DNA of 64,000 nt from Paralvinella palmiformis (lineage: Eukaryota; Annelida; Polychaeta; Terebellida; Alvinellidae): assembly GCA_025642065.1 (NCBI GenBank), contig JAODUP010000018.1, forward strand, positions 194,501 through 258,500, read 5' to 3'. Below the pieces are notes generated by a model. That model saw nothing but the letters and a program-made list of their open reading frames with translations, did no database searches and had not been told where the DNA came from. Made by a program: the position numbers and the translations under genes. This document shows positions 1 to 13,990 of the stretch, piece by piece (position 1 is the stretch's first letter; each line of letters starts with the position of its first letter).

Positions 1-1882
1 GTTATACTCAGATAATTTATGGACATTTCTTAAACTTGTTGTCAATATATTTTTGAACAGAAATTATCAAACATCTTGTGATGTTATGGATGTTAGTGAA
101 AAAAGCGAAATGCAGAATTTAATTATGTTATCATCTTTTTCTGTACCAAGTATATGATGTTCTGTATCTAGTATTTTGCTGAGATACATTTATAATATAT
201 GTTATGAGATGTGATAAAATGTATGGATGTGTAATGGACTAATTTGATGCCTAGTGAATACTGTAATTTATTTAGTGTTCTATAATGAAAATGGAAACTC
301 TTCTTCAAAATGTGGTAATATTTGTTAGAATATTTAAATCAAAAGAAAAGATAATAGTAAGAGAAACTGGGAAAGACAGATTGAATGAAAAGAACATTGT
401 TTAAACAGAAGTCCCCTATTGAGAATATTCTCCACACACAGTATACAGGTTAAGGCGTGGCCACATGTATTATTACAGTAGCTTAGAATTCAAAATCGGT
501 ATAAAGATACACATGGAAACAAGGAGATCTATATTGAGGTTAGTGAACCCAGTGTTGATCAAAAGAAGGAGGGACTGTGCTTCCCATAGCATGAAGTTAG
601 TTCATACAACATGCATGTACATCTGCCAGTTTTTTTACGATCACCGGATCGCTCACTGCAAAGCTACTGTACTGGATTTATTCCGGGGAGTACCAAAAAG
701 GTCCAGATCCGTTTCGGTGACCTTGTTATACCGTATTATTTAGAATACTATAGTATTCAGCTAGTATCAGATGTCCCAACATCCTCTTCTTCTGGACTGC
801 AGCCATCTAACATCAACAGGGACGCTGTAGGTGTTATGTTATCATAGACCACCAGACACATGACTAGAGAGCACTAGCTATCATCTAGATGTTTTAACTC
901 AGCAGACATATTAATAATAAACCTCAGGATGTGGATATTTCTGTTTCCACTTTATTGATTGTTGATATTTCGGACGCGCTCCTCTGCTTCATATAAATAT
1001 AGATATGTCTCTGTTTTCTGGAGTAGATTATAAAACACGTGGTGAAGTTTTAACAAAGGCACTATTTCAGGATTAACTTTTTTGCACCCAGAGGGCACCA
1101 CAGTCTGTGCCATGCACCAGTAACTTGATATAATTTCATTTATACGGAATGAAAAAGGTATTCATCAGCAGTGGCTATAGTTAAAACATTTGAACATTTG
1201 CGGGATACATCCAATTGAAATGTAATTTAGTGTGTGTGTTTAACACAAACTAAGATTATATTGTCCTGTAATCCAATTCATAATTAAACCAGCCATAATA
1301 TTTCAAACTAATGTTTTACTTGGTTAGATTTGGTAAATGTCAAGTTACTCGGTCGAATGATATGTATGCAGAACGTGAGCGCTGTCTTGTGTGCCTCTGT
1401 TGAACTAATGGTGTGGCATTTCAGTCTTACGTGTTTCGGTTATAATAAGATTACTTCCATCAACAGCTGAATAATGGATCCATTTATGACCAATGTAAAA
1501 CCTTTGATACACGTGTATGATGGATTCAAATGATTCGAGTTAGATTGTATCTCTCCAGGCTGCTCAAATGCATATATCGCTTTGTTTTACAGTTTGCTTC
1601 AAGCATTGATGGGTTGTCGTTTTTCTTAGAAGGAATCAATGATTGTGCTCATGATCAGTTACACATTTTGGCGACCTTCAGGCTTCACTATATATTGTCA
1701 TAGTAATCTCTAGGTGGCAGCATATGCATTGCCTATCGCCATGTCACACAGCGTTTTTCTATGATACTTGTGGGACATATGGCTTGTGGGACTTCCACGG
1801 ACATTTTCTAATGGACAGATAACATCAACTGTGGTATGTATTAAGGTAACTACACACCAGTCAAGTACTTTATGTCTTTCAG
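1..1882. other. AT-rich DNA, nothing recognised
   Basis: No SINE, long microsatellite or exon is seen. Short open frames at 465-847 have no domain. Confidence 0.6.
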
Positions 1883-1925
1883 ATCTTAAGCATCCACCAC
1901 CAATGGCCACAAAAACCACCAGCAG
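1883..1925 (+). other. Candidate short exon with start codon
   Basis: An acceptor (ACTTTATGTCTTTCAG) and a donor (CAG|GTATGA at 1926) enclose 43 nt. An ATG at 1903 in a good context (CCACCAATGGCC) opens MATKTTS. The region is too short to judge, and no partner exon is known. Confidence 0.2.
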
Positions 1926-2485
1926 GTATGAAAGCTAGATGACTGTAACATATTTTCTTTACAAAGACCAATTAAGTGACCAGCCAAATACCTTGTGTCA
2001 GTGTAATGGCTTATTTTTTCCATTAGACGATCAGTTTAAATGGTGAAAGCCTTCCCAAGATCGGTGTTGCCAGACCAGACCCTTAAAGCTGCATTGAAAT
2101 CTTAATGTAAGTCTACTTTAGGTTCCAGACAAGATATGTTCTTTAATTAAAGCAGGCTGACTAGGTGCCAGGCAACACACACCTATGTCAGGTATGCAAA
2201 CATCAGTATATTTTCACAGTCGAGGACTCGGCCAAGGCTTAATAGTGACTTGGCCAAATCTGTCTCAGGATAGAATATTGTTTGCTTTTGTGATTTTGTA
2301 GTATTTTGATAGGTATGAAGCTTGTATATGTGTCAATACCTTGATACACGTATACTGATCATTTATTAGCTGGATATAGACAAATAAGTTTAACTTTAGT
2401 GCACACATCATTAAATATTGTTCCTCATAATGCAACAGTTCGTAGAAATGTATAGAAGAGTTTTAGTAGAGAGAGAGAGAGAGAC

Positions 2486-2517
<32 letters not shown>

Positions 2518-5500
2518 CGTGATAGTTCTCACTCCCACCTCAGATATCGGCAGAATTACATTGAAATTGACGCTGACTATGCTCTTTTTCCCAGCTGCTG
2601 TGTGGGCACAGGAAGCATTGACACATAATCTTCAAAATGACACTGACCCCACCAAATGAAACATGTTCTGTCCACACTGATTTAAACTAAAACAAACAGG
2701 CATTATCTCTCAGCATGTGGCCAGTGAATCCATGTCTGAAAGGCCATCTTCTAAAGAAGGTCAGATGTACAGGTTTAATTGTTCCTTCAGTTAAATCCAG
2801 GTACACTAGTGCTATTTTAGTGGGCTATTCAATCTGACTTAGATCCTCACTCATAGTCATAGGGTTAAATAATCTATATGCACCTTGTTGACGTACTAAC
2901 CAGCAGGTATCCAGAACTTTATTCATTCAGCAATGGACACTATTCACCTATTGTCAGAGTTGGCTGTCATAATATTACTTTATTAGCACACAAAAGCAAC
3001 TTTGTATCAGGCAGCAGCTAGTCATAGAAGAACATTAATATGGTAATCATAGATTGGACTAATTACTGGACAAATGACAACTTTATCTTAAAACTAACTT
3101 TTGTTTTCATTGCCTTATCTGGGTGAATTACGCCACTCCCTATCTCTCTCTCTCTCGCTTCCCCCCCCTCCGGTACCAGTGTTTTTATGTTAGCCCTGGC
3201 AACTGATCAGAAATACATATGAAGCTCATTGGGGAGAGCTATTGTCCAATATTATGATACTTCTAATTATTGGCGGGGGGGGGGGTTGATATACAGGTAG
3301 CGCAGCCGATGTGGCCTGCATAATGGTCCATCCTTTTGCTTGATTACAAGTATTTAGACTTGTTATTAAGCCACTATGGTGAGGACCATAGGGTAGTTGA
3401 TCTGTAGTTAGTTAGGCAATAATTCATTTCTGCTCTGTAATTTCTGATTATTATCTAACTTCCAGTCTGGTTATTAAGCCCTTCCCCCTGGTGCGGCCGT
3501 GCATATTGATCTCTCCTTACCAAGTTCTGCACTAGCTGATTGACTTCAAGCAAAAACCCTGCTAAATGTTGAAACCTTAAAACAACAACACTAGCAGGCC
3601 AACACCTGGAATGAATTCATTCTCATTAGGGAAGTCAGGGTGCGTCTGCAGGAAAAATGTAAAGGTGGAAATTTTGTTTCAAATTCCTTACTAGTTGTGA
3701 ACTTGAACTGGCAAACGACCTATGAAGTGTGTGAATTTAATCCCAGCTAAATGTTTGCCTAATTGCTCAGGTGTGGCCATCCCTTAACACCTGCTGGTCT
3801 TAATCTCTCATTGCTTCAGTCACTTTTGGTTCTGATGGTTTTGTTCAGCTTTATCTACTTATTTGGTTCAGAATTAAACTGGGGGCAGATGATAATGGGG
3901 CGTTTGTTGATCTCAGCAGCACTGAGTGAACATCTTCCTGCTTTGATTTCACTGCTTCATTTACTGTGTTAATTGTCTGTAGAAGTGTCACTGGCTGACC
4001 ATGAGAAACTGCAGTAGTTCACCACCATTGACTTCTAATTTAATTAGATGAAAGAAAAACATCTCCAATTTGCCTGGTCAAGTTATTTTTGTATGTCATC
4101 CTTAGCTAATCACATTATGCCAACTAATATTTATAGCCCTTTCAAGTAGTCTTAGGTAAAATATTCTATTGACAAACCATGTTTATGAAAGTGGAATGCA
4201 TTTAGTTGATTTGTTAAATAAGGAATATCCATCTTATAAATGCTAGCATTAGTCTATATATTTGTTTATATGTTGTTGTAACTCGTTTGCCAGTTGCAGT
4301 ATCTTATTGTGTTTTATTCAATAATAAAACATATAAACCTATTTAACTCTATATAGTAAAGACTATTTAGATTTAGCAGTTGTTTTCATCCTGTCCATCT
4401 AGAAATAAAATTCAAAGACCCCTATAACTTATCAGTATTACAGTTTGGGTCTAGGTGTTGTTAATACAATTTCTACTTGTTTGTTTTATCTTTGCATTTT
4501 GGTGGGTTTTTGTTCCTTCTGAATATGTTCATTGTGGCAGGTTTATTACATGTCTTCACATAAAGTACTATGCCATGAAGAGGGCCATAATAGTGCTTAA
4601 TGTCACTGTTGGTTCTTAGCAATAATATTTTACAGGAGAAGATATACAATAAATGTGCCAAGATATTTGAACACAAAATATTTTGGGTCAGTCTGAATGT
4701 AGTTAGCCATCACACTGAGAATCATTTATATGTCCCCTTGGCCTATCCCCCCCCCCTCCACATACACAGGCAGACAATGTATAGCGTTGTATTATCAGAA
4801 CTATTGTCCAGCTGATGGCAGTCAGGTGATAACATTGATGGCTTCAAACTGGTTCAGAGTCACACAGTAAAAAAAAGATAGTTCTACTTTCATGTCAGCC
4901 AGTTATTGTTATAGTTATATGTGATATTTAGCCTTTGATGACTTTTTGGGGCCAACTATTGTGTGTGAGTACACAAGCTGGAGTAAATATTATTTATCCT
5001 GCATCATATTGGATTTCAAATAATATGTCAAATAGACAACCTATTGAATAATTGACTGTCTTCTCTAAAAGCTGCTGTTAAAATGCCTCCAATTATTTAT
5101 CAACGGAGAGACATTTAGTAAACATTATGATGTAAACCAAGCTCATATTTTAACCAGAACTTGCCTTTGTGTATGTCAGCTTGCCGTGCGTTGTTACATG
5201 TTGCAGGTGAACTGTGGTTCATTGGTCCCTTGTATGTATACGGCTATTTTTTACACGTTACACTGCTGAATGGTGCCCTGGAATGTTTGGCATACCACAA
5301 CAACATAAGTTATCATTATAGATATTGGGCAGGTTAGCATAGCGAACGTGTGGTTGTGTATAGGCCTAGAACATACTGTTTTACTGAGCTGTCGCCATGT
5401 GTCTAAACATCCCATAACACAATCATCACAGCATGAGTAGAGTTCAAGTATCCAAGTAGTAGCATATTCCCATGATCCAGAGGTGTCATCTGGAAGGGTA

Positions 5501-6149
5501 CACCTAATTGGCTTATGTCAGTTATCTGGATAGGAGACTACGATACTTTTCAACAAATTGATAAAACAGTGAAATTTAGCTTAGATTTAGCTTAGCTTAG
5601 TTTTTAATATCTAACAGTGTGCAGAAACCATAGATATACTATGAAGGATGTGAGTAAATAAATTAACGGGAGAGAGAGAGAGAGGGGGGGGTCATCTATC
5701 CTTACTGGGTGTAAATATTGTTATGGCAATAATTTTAGATGACCATTATTTCAGTTTACCTAACATTCATATAAGTAATTATAACCACACAGTAGCCTAT
5801 AGTACACTTAAAACTAAAACAGTGATCAGGAAGGTAAACTTAGTACAATGCCACGCCTCATTACAAAGTGTGGAGGGGGGATCTCGCTACTATTGTCATC
5901 GTTGGTGCATGAATGGCGGCAAGAAGCTATTATATTATTATACATGACACTTCATCTATATTTAGCAGCATGAATCATTTCTGGGGCTCTGCCCAGTCGG
6001 ATTTTTAGGCGGAGAATTACCAGTGTGGGAAGAGCTAGAACCGGTGACGCTATGAGGAGGGGGTGTGCCGGGGGGGGGGTTGAGATAGATGCCTGACGGA
6101 GGCATGGTTACATTCATCTGGGATGTTGTACATTCATGAAGATCACATT
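1926..6149. other. AT-rich non-coding DNA
   Basis: Apart from the microsatellite at 2468 and short C or G homopolymers, nothing is recognised. Confidence 0.6.
2468..2520. repeat. (GA)n(GT)n microsatellite
   Basis: AG run followed by GT with a short GCGCGC interruption. Confidence 0.95.
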
Positions 6150-6162
6150 TAATGGAGTGTTG

Positions 6163-6305
6163 ATTGGCTGAAAGCTAGTTGGCCCGGTTACACCGCAGCG
6201 GCCGGTTGTTGAGCTCTGATTGGCCAACAGCCTGGTTCAATGAGACTCGCCGGTGTAGGAGGACCGGCAGTTATAAAACCAGCCTGATAACCTGGCATAG
6301 ACCGT
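6163..6305 (+). promoter_or_regulatory. CCAAT + TATA promoter-like cluster
   Basis: Inverted CCAAT boxes (ATTGG) lie at 6163-6167 and 6219-6223, and TATAAAA lies at 6272-6278. A start near 6302 would place TATA at about -30 and the nearer CCAAT at about -80, which is canonical spacing. CpG-dense DNA follows on both sides. No start site can be proven from sequence. Confidence 0.35.
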
Positions 6306-6765
6306 GGTCTGTGTTGGGATGGTGAAAGTGAGGGCCAATAATTTTTGCCTTTTGCCCGCACGCATAGATACACACGTGCGCATCCCGATGACTGGGCGAT
6401 CAACTGGCCAGCGAGACGCACGTGTAAAAATCGCGTTGTCGCAGGGTTTACGATCCCGATATCCGAACTTGCCGCTCCTGTTACCAAGGAGAACTTCGGG
6501 ACAAGCGATCTCTCGGCACAAGGACACAGTGTAAACCAGCGACGGCGGCGGCGGATACCACCAAAACATTCCATTCTTGGATGCATTGTTGTAATGTGTT
6601 GTTTATCTGTGTTGTGGATACAATGCATGAGGCCGATGCGCATGCCGAGCTCTGATATCACTCGCATGCTGTCGGCGAGCCACCGGTTGCTTAGCATCAT
6701 AGCCGATGCTCATCACAGTGGAGTGATCTAGTCACTAACTGACTTAATGTTACCCTGCATTTCAG

Positions 6766-6816
6766 GAAGACGCGGATCGATTTTGAAGTCTTTGGACAAC
6801 ACCAGGAAAGACACAG
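6766..6816 (+). other. Candidate 51-nt non-coding or 5' UTR exon
   Basis: The acceptor is good: a branch-like CACTAAC about 30 nt upstream, then TACCCTGCATTTCAG. The donor is ACAG|GTGATA at 6817. Two frames are open, but 51 nt is too short to call coding. It lies about 460 nt downstream of a CCAAT/TATA-like promoter and may be a second exon of a transcript starting there. Confidence 0.25.
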
Positions 6817-8802
6817 GTGATAACAGTATCATACTTATGTTAATTTGTTATGTAGGTGATCTATGTTATGTTTACTTGCTTTATGTGTTTGTCAGCTGGA
6901 CATTTACTTTTCCTGTCAAACACGTGGTGCTGATGACTTTGCCTACAAACGGACCCCGTCTGCTCACTGTAGATTGTACATTTAACATTGCCGATGTTAC
7001 TTATCACTTATGCCTTTCCGGTGTTCTGATTGATTATAAAAATGTATTGCCAGTTTGGAGGGCCTGTGAAAACATTGGAAACAGCCTCCTCAATAGCAGC
7101 ATCCTACCCACAATGTGCTACTACTGTTAGCAGGCACTATTGCCGGTATCGGTGTAATTTTAGCGCCCGGCTAAGCACACTACACTAGCGAGCGGTGCTG
7201 CCGCGGCTTGACTTGAATGCACTCGGTTGGCCGGAGGTTTTTTCCGAGATGATTCACAGGCGAACCACGTGGCATGTCAGACTCCCACACCCATATCGGT
7301 GTCTGTGGCCCAGGTTTCCTAAACCAGTTCACAAGCGGGCCATCATCATCCATGCTGTTGGTGCTGGGCCAGACCGGCAGAGCGCCGCCACTCGTCTGGC
7401 GGGCATGTGGCGTGCAAGGATGGCGACCGAACTCGGCCGGATGGTGCACCTGGCGGAACACCAACAACGATGTCAACGGCCTGTACTCAGGCTCGGGCAC
7501 TGTGTTACACACCTGTGTGCCAATTGGCTGACCAGTAAACTAACCGGTGAAGTGGACATCCAATCAATATTGTGAAAGTAAGTTGCGCGGCTCGTCACTG
7601 GGCCATCATGCTTCACGGCTATGCTGCTCTGACGTATACGGCGTGTATAAGCGTGTTTAGAAGACGGGAGGATCTTTGTTATCGCAGCCGTGTTGCTAGC
7701 TGATAACGCCATTGTATTCATTGTGCAGGCTAATGAGCTTACCGGCCATAAATGCTCGACTGATAACAAAAGCCTGTTTGCCTAAGGTGTCCACTTAGGC
7801 ATGCAACGCATACCACGGCCTACAGTATCACACCTGACGCCGGTCAACATCTGACAGCCAGCCACGCGTAAGTTACTTCAGTGGATCAAGTACCTTTGTA
7901 GGACTTAAGTGTCTCATTTACGACGCTCAGTCCGTTGAAAACACTAAAACCATTTGGCCGGAGACGTGCCTTGGCCATTGACATTCTAGTGATGGCTGGT
8001 CACAAACAGTTTAAATAAGCCTTCAGAATTGGGTGCTGCGATGTTTGATTTCCGCTAACATTACTCTTATGTCCTGAAGAACACCTGACTCAGGAGATCA
8101 GGAGATTCATTATAAATTAAAACTCTTTATGAAAACGACACACATGGTGGCAATTGTTAACGCAATAACGGTGATGCCACTTGGTGACTAGAAGGATCAG
8201 CTACGATTTAACCATTACGAACATCCTTCAGTTGCGGTGCGCAACGGCTATGACATTCCACTGACCTGTGTGTATGTGTGTAATACACGGACAAGAGAAG
8301 GTGACTGTATCTTACAGACAGAATCTCTTCCACAACTGACCCATGGTACAAGCTGGTAAGGGCTCTTTCAGTCTTTGTATAAGTTAGATGACATTTGTTC
8401 TAATGTGGACTAATCCCTTTCAGCTTAGCATAATGTTTGAGTGGTGCTTCTTTTCAGCTCTGTTGATCTAGGTAGATGGCCATTTGGTAATCCTAGATGT
8501 CCAGCTTTAATCCCGGGAGTTAATTTCTTTCCTTTCTAGGTTAGTTGGGTCAGCCAGTGCATGTTTGTCCAGACTAAACAAAATGGTTTGTCTGGATCAT
8601 GACCCTGGCTAAATGAATATACTTGGACTAGGACCTGAGTAATGACGCTTCTGTTTGGTCAGCTAATTTTAGCCTTATTTTTTTGCTTTGATGGGGGGGG
8701 CGGGTTGGATTTGAAGCAATTTCGATGTTTGTTTTTCTCAGTCCCCGCACAGGAACAGTAAATGGGGGGGGGGTCTTTGTATCTTACGTTTTCTTCTTTC
8801 AG

Positions 8803-8870
8803 AAATGAAACTGGCTTCTGACATTTTGGAAGATCCACGCTTCTGGATGGCTCATTTCCAGGACGTTTAG
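8803..8870 (+). CDS. Candidate terminal exon encoding MKLASDILEDPRFWMAHFQD then V-stop
   Basis: An excellent acceptor (TTTTCTTCTTTCAG, AG 8801-8802) is followed by two bases and then 21 sense codons to TAG at 8868-8870. The peptide has a plausible composition and codon use. No donor precedes the stop, so it would be a last coding exon or a short upstream frame. No clear AATAAA follows closely. No family is recognised. Confidence 0.25.
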
Positions 8871-11800
8871 TCTTTCTGACTGCAGTGTGTTGTATAAAAT
8901 GTATCGGTTATTTGTAGAGCTGGCATTTTTGTGATGTTCTTAAGTTGCTGCTCCAATCCTAAGCAGATCCCAGCCTCCGCAGACTCGATGTCAAGAGATT
9001 TAAATGTTTTAGAACAGAATGAACATTTATCAGGGCCAAGCCGAAAGAGGTTACCCATATTATGGCATATACAGTGTGGGTTACACGTAATACATCAGAG
9101 ATGTTATCTGGATTTTGGTGTTGTGCACAGTACCTTTGTGCAACTGCTGCTTTGCATATGAAAAGTGGAACGTGCGTGATTAAAATTTAAGATAATCACC
9201 GCCATTTACATTTCCTCGGGTCATGCACCATTCTTAACAGCCAAGCCATTCAGTCATTAAAATACCTCGGATGTTTGTGAAGAACACGCTATGTGTTTGT
9301 ATGTTTGGTTGTTTTGTAGGACGCCTTTTTTCTTGGCAGACTTTCTATATTTGTAGCCAGTTTCAGTGAAAGCTACAGTACACAATCATGCTATTATGTT
9401 TTGGCGAACGAGTCAATATATTTTCCACGGTGTTACCATTGTATGAGTCATAACCAGTGGAAATTACTATGTTCAGAACAAACAACCGGTACCTTTAAAA
9501 ATATGGGCGTTATCCAAATTATTCTCTCCTGATATTTCCTAATGTGTGTCTTTCTTCACTCGCTATGATTGACATATATTGCTAACAATGCCAGCTTGTT
9601 TTATTCGTTGGGACTATGTTTGCTGCAGTTCCAATTCAGTTGGTGTGTCGCTAGTATTAAGGGTAGAATTGTGGTGGTATTAGTACTAGGGTTATGTGTT
9701 AAAACTTTACCCCGTTTAGAAATGTGTCAATATGTGACCCGGGCCTGGACGTTCAGTTGAAAATGTATGTTAGCATGGTGGCGTTGTCCATTTAAAAGAT
9801 GCTGGTGCCGTCCAGTATGGACTGTTATCACATAATGAGTTTATCGCATGAGCTTCTCGTGATTCACGGCAATACTTCGCGGAGCTGGCCAGCAAAACGG
9901 AACTCAGATCGGTTCTGGATTGAATGAGTAAAGGTCACGTCTCGGCGGGAGACTGACATCTGGTATGACGGAACACGGCTGAGGCATTATCAGTCATAAG
10001 TTAGAATTGTAATCATGGTCTTTTGCCACCAGTCACTAAACAGTCGGGACCTTATGATTCCTGCAGTCTGGCTAAGCCACCGAATTGTTCCGCTGATCGA
10101 CTGATTTACTTGGCCGACCACGTAATGACCCATGCCCGGGCCGCTTTACTCCGCGTTTTGCGCTGCACGTTGCCCAACCTGTAGGATGGTAGGAGTGGAC
10201 TTATAGCCCCAGAGACTGTAGATCATTCTACATCAGAAGAGCACGTAGGTGCCCCAGCGCCTTCTACAATTTGTAGGCGAGAAGCTTGTGATCAACGCCA
10301 ATAGATCACCATCAAGTTGGAGATCATCAAAATAATAAGCCGTATTTATCCATGATGTGGCGAGCTGGTGGCCTGCGCCACGAAACTTACGCCAGGCCGC
10401 TGACGTTCAATGTGTTGTTGTGTCAGAGGTGGCGCAAGCCTATTTCTGGTTTCGTGTTGGCACATGAATCACCAGGTGGTGTCAGGTGGTGCCTTGTTAG
10501 GCTTCCGGCAATGAGTAGCCTATTTAGATGCAAGGTGTATTTCAATGAGCCAGTAGCCTTGAACACTAATACTCGTCATTATTATAAGAAATCGTATTCT
10601 TCCTTAAATACCTCGGTTGCGGGTGACATGATCTCATTTGATTACAGTGAAGTGGGCACCATTCAAATCTTAAACTGACACCTCTCGTATCTGGTGACCC
10701 ACAACAGAGACCTGTGTGAACAAGTCAGCTTTTCAAACAAACAAACTCCGGGTGCTTGTGCCTACCTTAAGGATCCCAAGTTATCAAGTTAGAACTGATA
10801 TAAAGAGTCGGGTAGTAGGGGAGTAGTGTCGGGGTACTGAAATTGCAGTCAACCGGTATGTTGAATTGTGTAAGCCAAATAGCATTGGTTAATAAAACAG
10901 AACAACCCGTAGAAAAGATTTTTTATAACAAGGGCATCTAGCCTGATCCAGATGATAGTGTACTGTGAATATGGAACTGATGCTGGTAAACGAAACCAAA
11001 ACTTGATTAGAATCAATTAAGTTTGAGTAAAGCCATTTGTAGTTAGCTAGCACCGGGAGAGCTGGATAACGTGGGAGCAGGCAGGTGAACGTTTCCTGTT
11101 TATTTCGCTGTATTTGGACTCCTGTACCTATCAGGACAGTGCACTTGGATGGCTGTGTTCAGTTTTTGAACTGGCCACGGTTAGGGCGTTTAACCGTTAA
11201 ATAAGAAATCTGTTCCAGCGTGCTGAGAACTATATTTAGGAACGTGGTCGTCTAGTGATAGTGAAACAAATATGTAGGTTAGGTACTTTTCAAAGATAAT
11301 GGCGAAACTAAGAGCATAAGGCAAATATACACCTGTCAGTATTAGTATAGTAGCAATTGAATATTAGATTAATGCCGCTTCTTAGGTCATTCGGTGTGGG
11401 GTTGGATAAGAAATGAAACATCTGTATCCTTGTGTGCGTGTGCGTGTCCACAATGTGCTGCCATCCATCTTTTCTATTATGTGCTATGAAACGTGTTCTG
11501 ATCAATACTCGCACTTTACAGATGCTCTGGGTTAAATTATGTTGCTGGACCGGTACCAGGTGTGACCCAGAGTGATTTGGATAGCACTGGGGTCGTTTAC
11601 CGTGAATGTGGATCTTCCGTTCTGAATAAACACTTTCATGTCTACGGATCAAATTACTTGCGCATAGTCACCCGCTAATTGTTGACTGGTTTTTGTAATA
11701 GTTGGAAGGAAGCCTTTATGCCAGACCCCATCCTGTAAACATACATATAGAACTAGCCGTGATACGTTCGTGCCATTAGTTTGTGTACACAGTATTGAAA

Positions 11801-12513
11801 TATCAGCTGCTTCACGGTTGAAGTACGGGTCGAACATTGGTAAATAAGAAGCCATAACATGCTACATAAATCATGTTGGTTATCGTGAGTTGTGGCAGCT
11901 TTTAATACGGCATCCAACTCAATCAGCAACAATGATGATATAAAACAAGCAGGCCAGGAACTGTTCCATTTTATTACATAAATGAATTCTGGTGTGATGT
12001 CATGGCGTGAATGAACGCCGACACCTGTATTTCTACCTGGCCCGATGTGTGTGTGATGAGCTGGTGTCTGTGATTAGTGTAATTTTTCGACGAGAGCCCA
12101 GTCACTCCAGTGGCCAATAATAGCCACCCCAAACGGTAGTCATCCATAGATGATAGACGCCTCCGAGCTGCCGCCATGGTGTTTTCCTTTCCAGCCAGTT
12201 ATAGGTAGAAGGTGTCTAAAGCCGCTACGTAGAAGATGAATGCTCCCTCCCCAGAGGTTGTCATAGTAATCAAATGATGGCTACTAGTACGTCCTGGTAC
12301 CAACTGCTGCCTCCCAGGACTCCTCTGGTCACTTATTATGTAACAGGGAAGGCCATAGCTGTGGCTTGAGGTGATTAATATACCGTAATTAATTACATTA
12401 TCGGCAATAACCTTCACACACGCACACACACACGTTTTATTTATAGATCATAATTTGGTATGTATGTATACCGAAATATCTTTCCACAGTTGCGTTTTTG
12501 TTAGCTTAAAATG

Positions 12514-12516
<3 letters not shown>

Positions 12517-12563
<47 letters not shown>

Positions 12564-12569
12564 TGTGTG
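12517..12569. repeat. (CT)n(GT)n microsatellite
   Basis: CT run about 30 nt, then GT. Confidence 0.97.
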
Positions 12570-13949
12570 GCATGCGTTACAGCATTATTGTCAGTAGATA
12601 ATTAACTATAATGATATTGTCTTCAGTGGGTTAACGACATCTTCTGGAACAAGAACCCACCAAATTGTCCCCAATGGCACAGATGTTCTGCCATCAACGA
12701 CTTTCTTGTTATATGTTTAACTCGGCATTATGTCCCGTCCCTGGCCAAAAAAAACCACACCGTTAAAGATATATAGATCTTTGTCGTTGTGTCCAAAGTG
12801 GTGGGATAGTGGCATTGATAGTGCTAAAGGTTTGACGATTTCCCATAAATATTCCGTGTGTTTGACTTCACCTTTACCCGGTCTCAATGTGCCACCCATT
12901 GGCATCCATATTTACTCTATCACTGGCACACACTGCCACTGGTTCTCTGGCTTGATGCTATTAGCGGATCAATATCGGAGTGAATTCAATTACAGCAGAT
13001 TGACTTAATTGGTTTGGAGAATAACAGTGATGCGGCGTTGTTTTCTTTCTATGAACACGTCCGTACTGAGATAAATAATTAATATTACCAGATGCCAGGT
13101 GCTGAGTAATTTGCCCCAACAAGAGCAACATAAACTGGCTATGCCATGGTATGGATATGTCACACCTTGCTGGAACATCACCGTTGATAGAGCATACTCA
13201 TCTCGTGCTATTTACGTTCGTTCTTCGTCGCCCTATGGTTTGCGTATTATCTTCATGGAGTGTTTTGCATATTATCACGGTAGCGTGGTATCCCTGACCG
13301 TTGGTCTACATACAACCGTATCATTCCAGGAATGTATGTGTGTGACACTGTGTATATGTAATAGTAATACACATTATGTATGCAGTGGCTGGCCAACCTT
13401 CAGCCCCCTACTGTCTGACAATGCACTACATAATCCAGTGTTCTCTGCCACTAAGTCCGGTCCCCAACCAAATCAACCAACTAATGTCATCCCCGAGGAT
13501 GGTATAATACGCATATAGAAAATTGATGCTTCAATGTCAGATTGTCCGTTTTGACAATATCCTTGTATTAGCCCCGTCCCGTCGGATTGGTTCGGCCGTA
13601 ATGCGTATGAAATGTGTCCAAACGCCAGGCGGGCAGGGCAGCCTCCCTGATATTTGCTCCATTCCATTATATGGGTTTTGGAAGACCCAGTCCTCGTCAA
13701 GATTGGGTAGGTCTTCACGAACTGGATAACGCCGAATCTGTAACCACCGACACTTGGCTGGTGTGGATGTACTTTCGGACAGATTTAAGGCCCCCCGTAG
13801 ACTCATTTCTTAGAAGTAAATGCCACCAGAAGTTGGCCTAATTTGACAGTATTGTAAACGTTGACACCAGTGGTAGGAGGCAAGATATCGGTGATACATG
13901 GCTTGCGTATAGAAACAGACCAAGTCTGATAGCTGAGAGATAATGTAGC

Positions 13950-13951
<2 letters not shown>

Positions 13952-13987
<36 letters not shown>
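13952..13987. repeat. (AT)n microsatellite
   Basis: Perfect AT run of about 36 nt. Confidence 0.97.

Positions 13988-13990
<3 letters not shown>

Larger units (their letters stand above)
6150..7700. promoter_or_regulatory. CpG-dense region, candidate promoter/enhancer block
   Basis: This is about 1.5 kb with little microsatellite and much CpG, including a CGG run near 6541-6552. Long overlapping open frames occur on both strands here (up to 170 codons, minus strand, 6188-6700). They show no domain and overlap each other, which points to low stop-codon density rather than genes. A strong donor (GAAA|GTAAGT) at 7578 closes the GC-rich part and could end an untranslated first exon on the + strand. 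Confidence 0.35.

Noticed and set aside
1862..1882. miR-71-like TGAAAGACAT on the minus strand
   Set aside because: No further match to the mature sequence and no hairpin.
6188..6700. 170-codon minus-strand open frame (longest in the window except for repeat-driven ones)
   Set aside because: It overlaps several other frames on both strands in CpG-dense DNA, shows no domain, and reflects low stop density.
10625..10642. bantam-like GAGATCAT on the minus strand
   Set aside because: Seed-only match without a precursor structure.
12925..12950. miR-34-like seed on the minus strand (TGGCAGTGTG)
   Set aside because: The match stops after 10 nt and there is no hairpin with a complementary arm.
13099..13518. 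139-codon plus-strand open frame
   Set aside because: It starts at GTG, has no domain or splice context, and neighbours equally long frames on the other strand.
13879..13902. miR-31-like AGGCAAGAT
   Set aside because: Only nine bases agree and no 3p arm is present.
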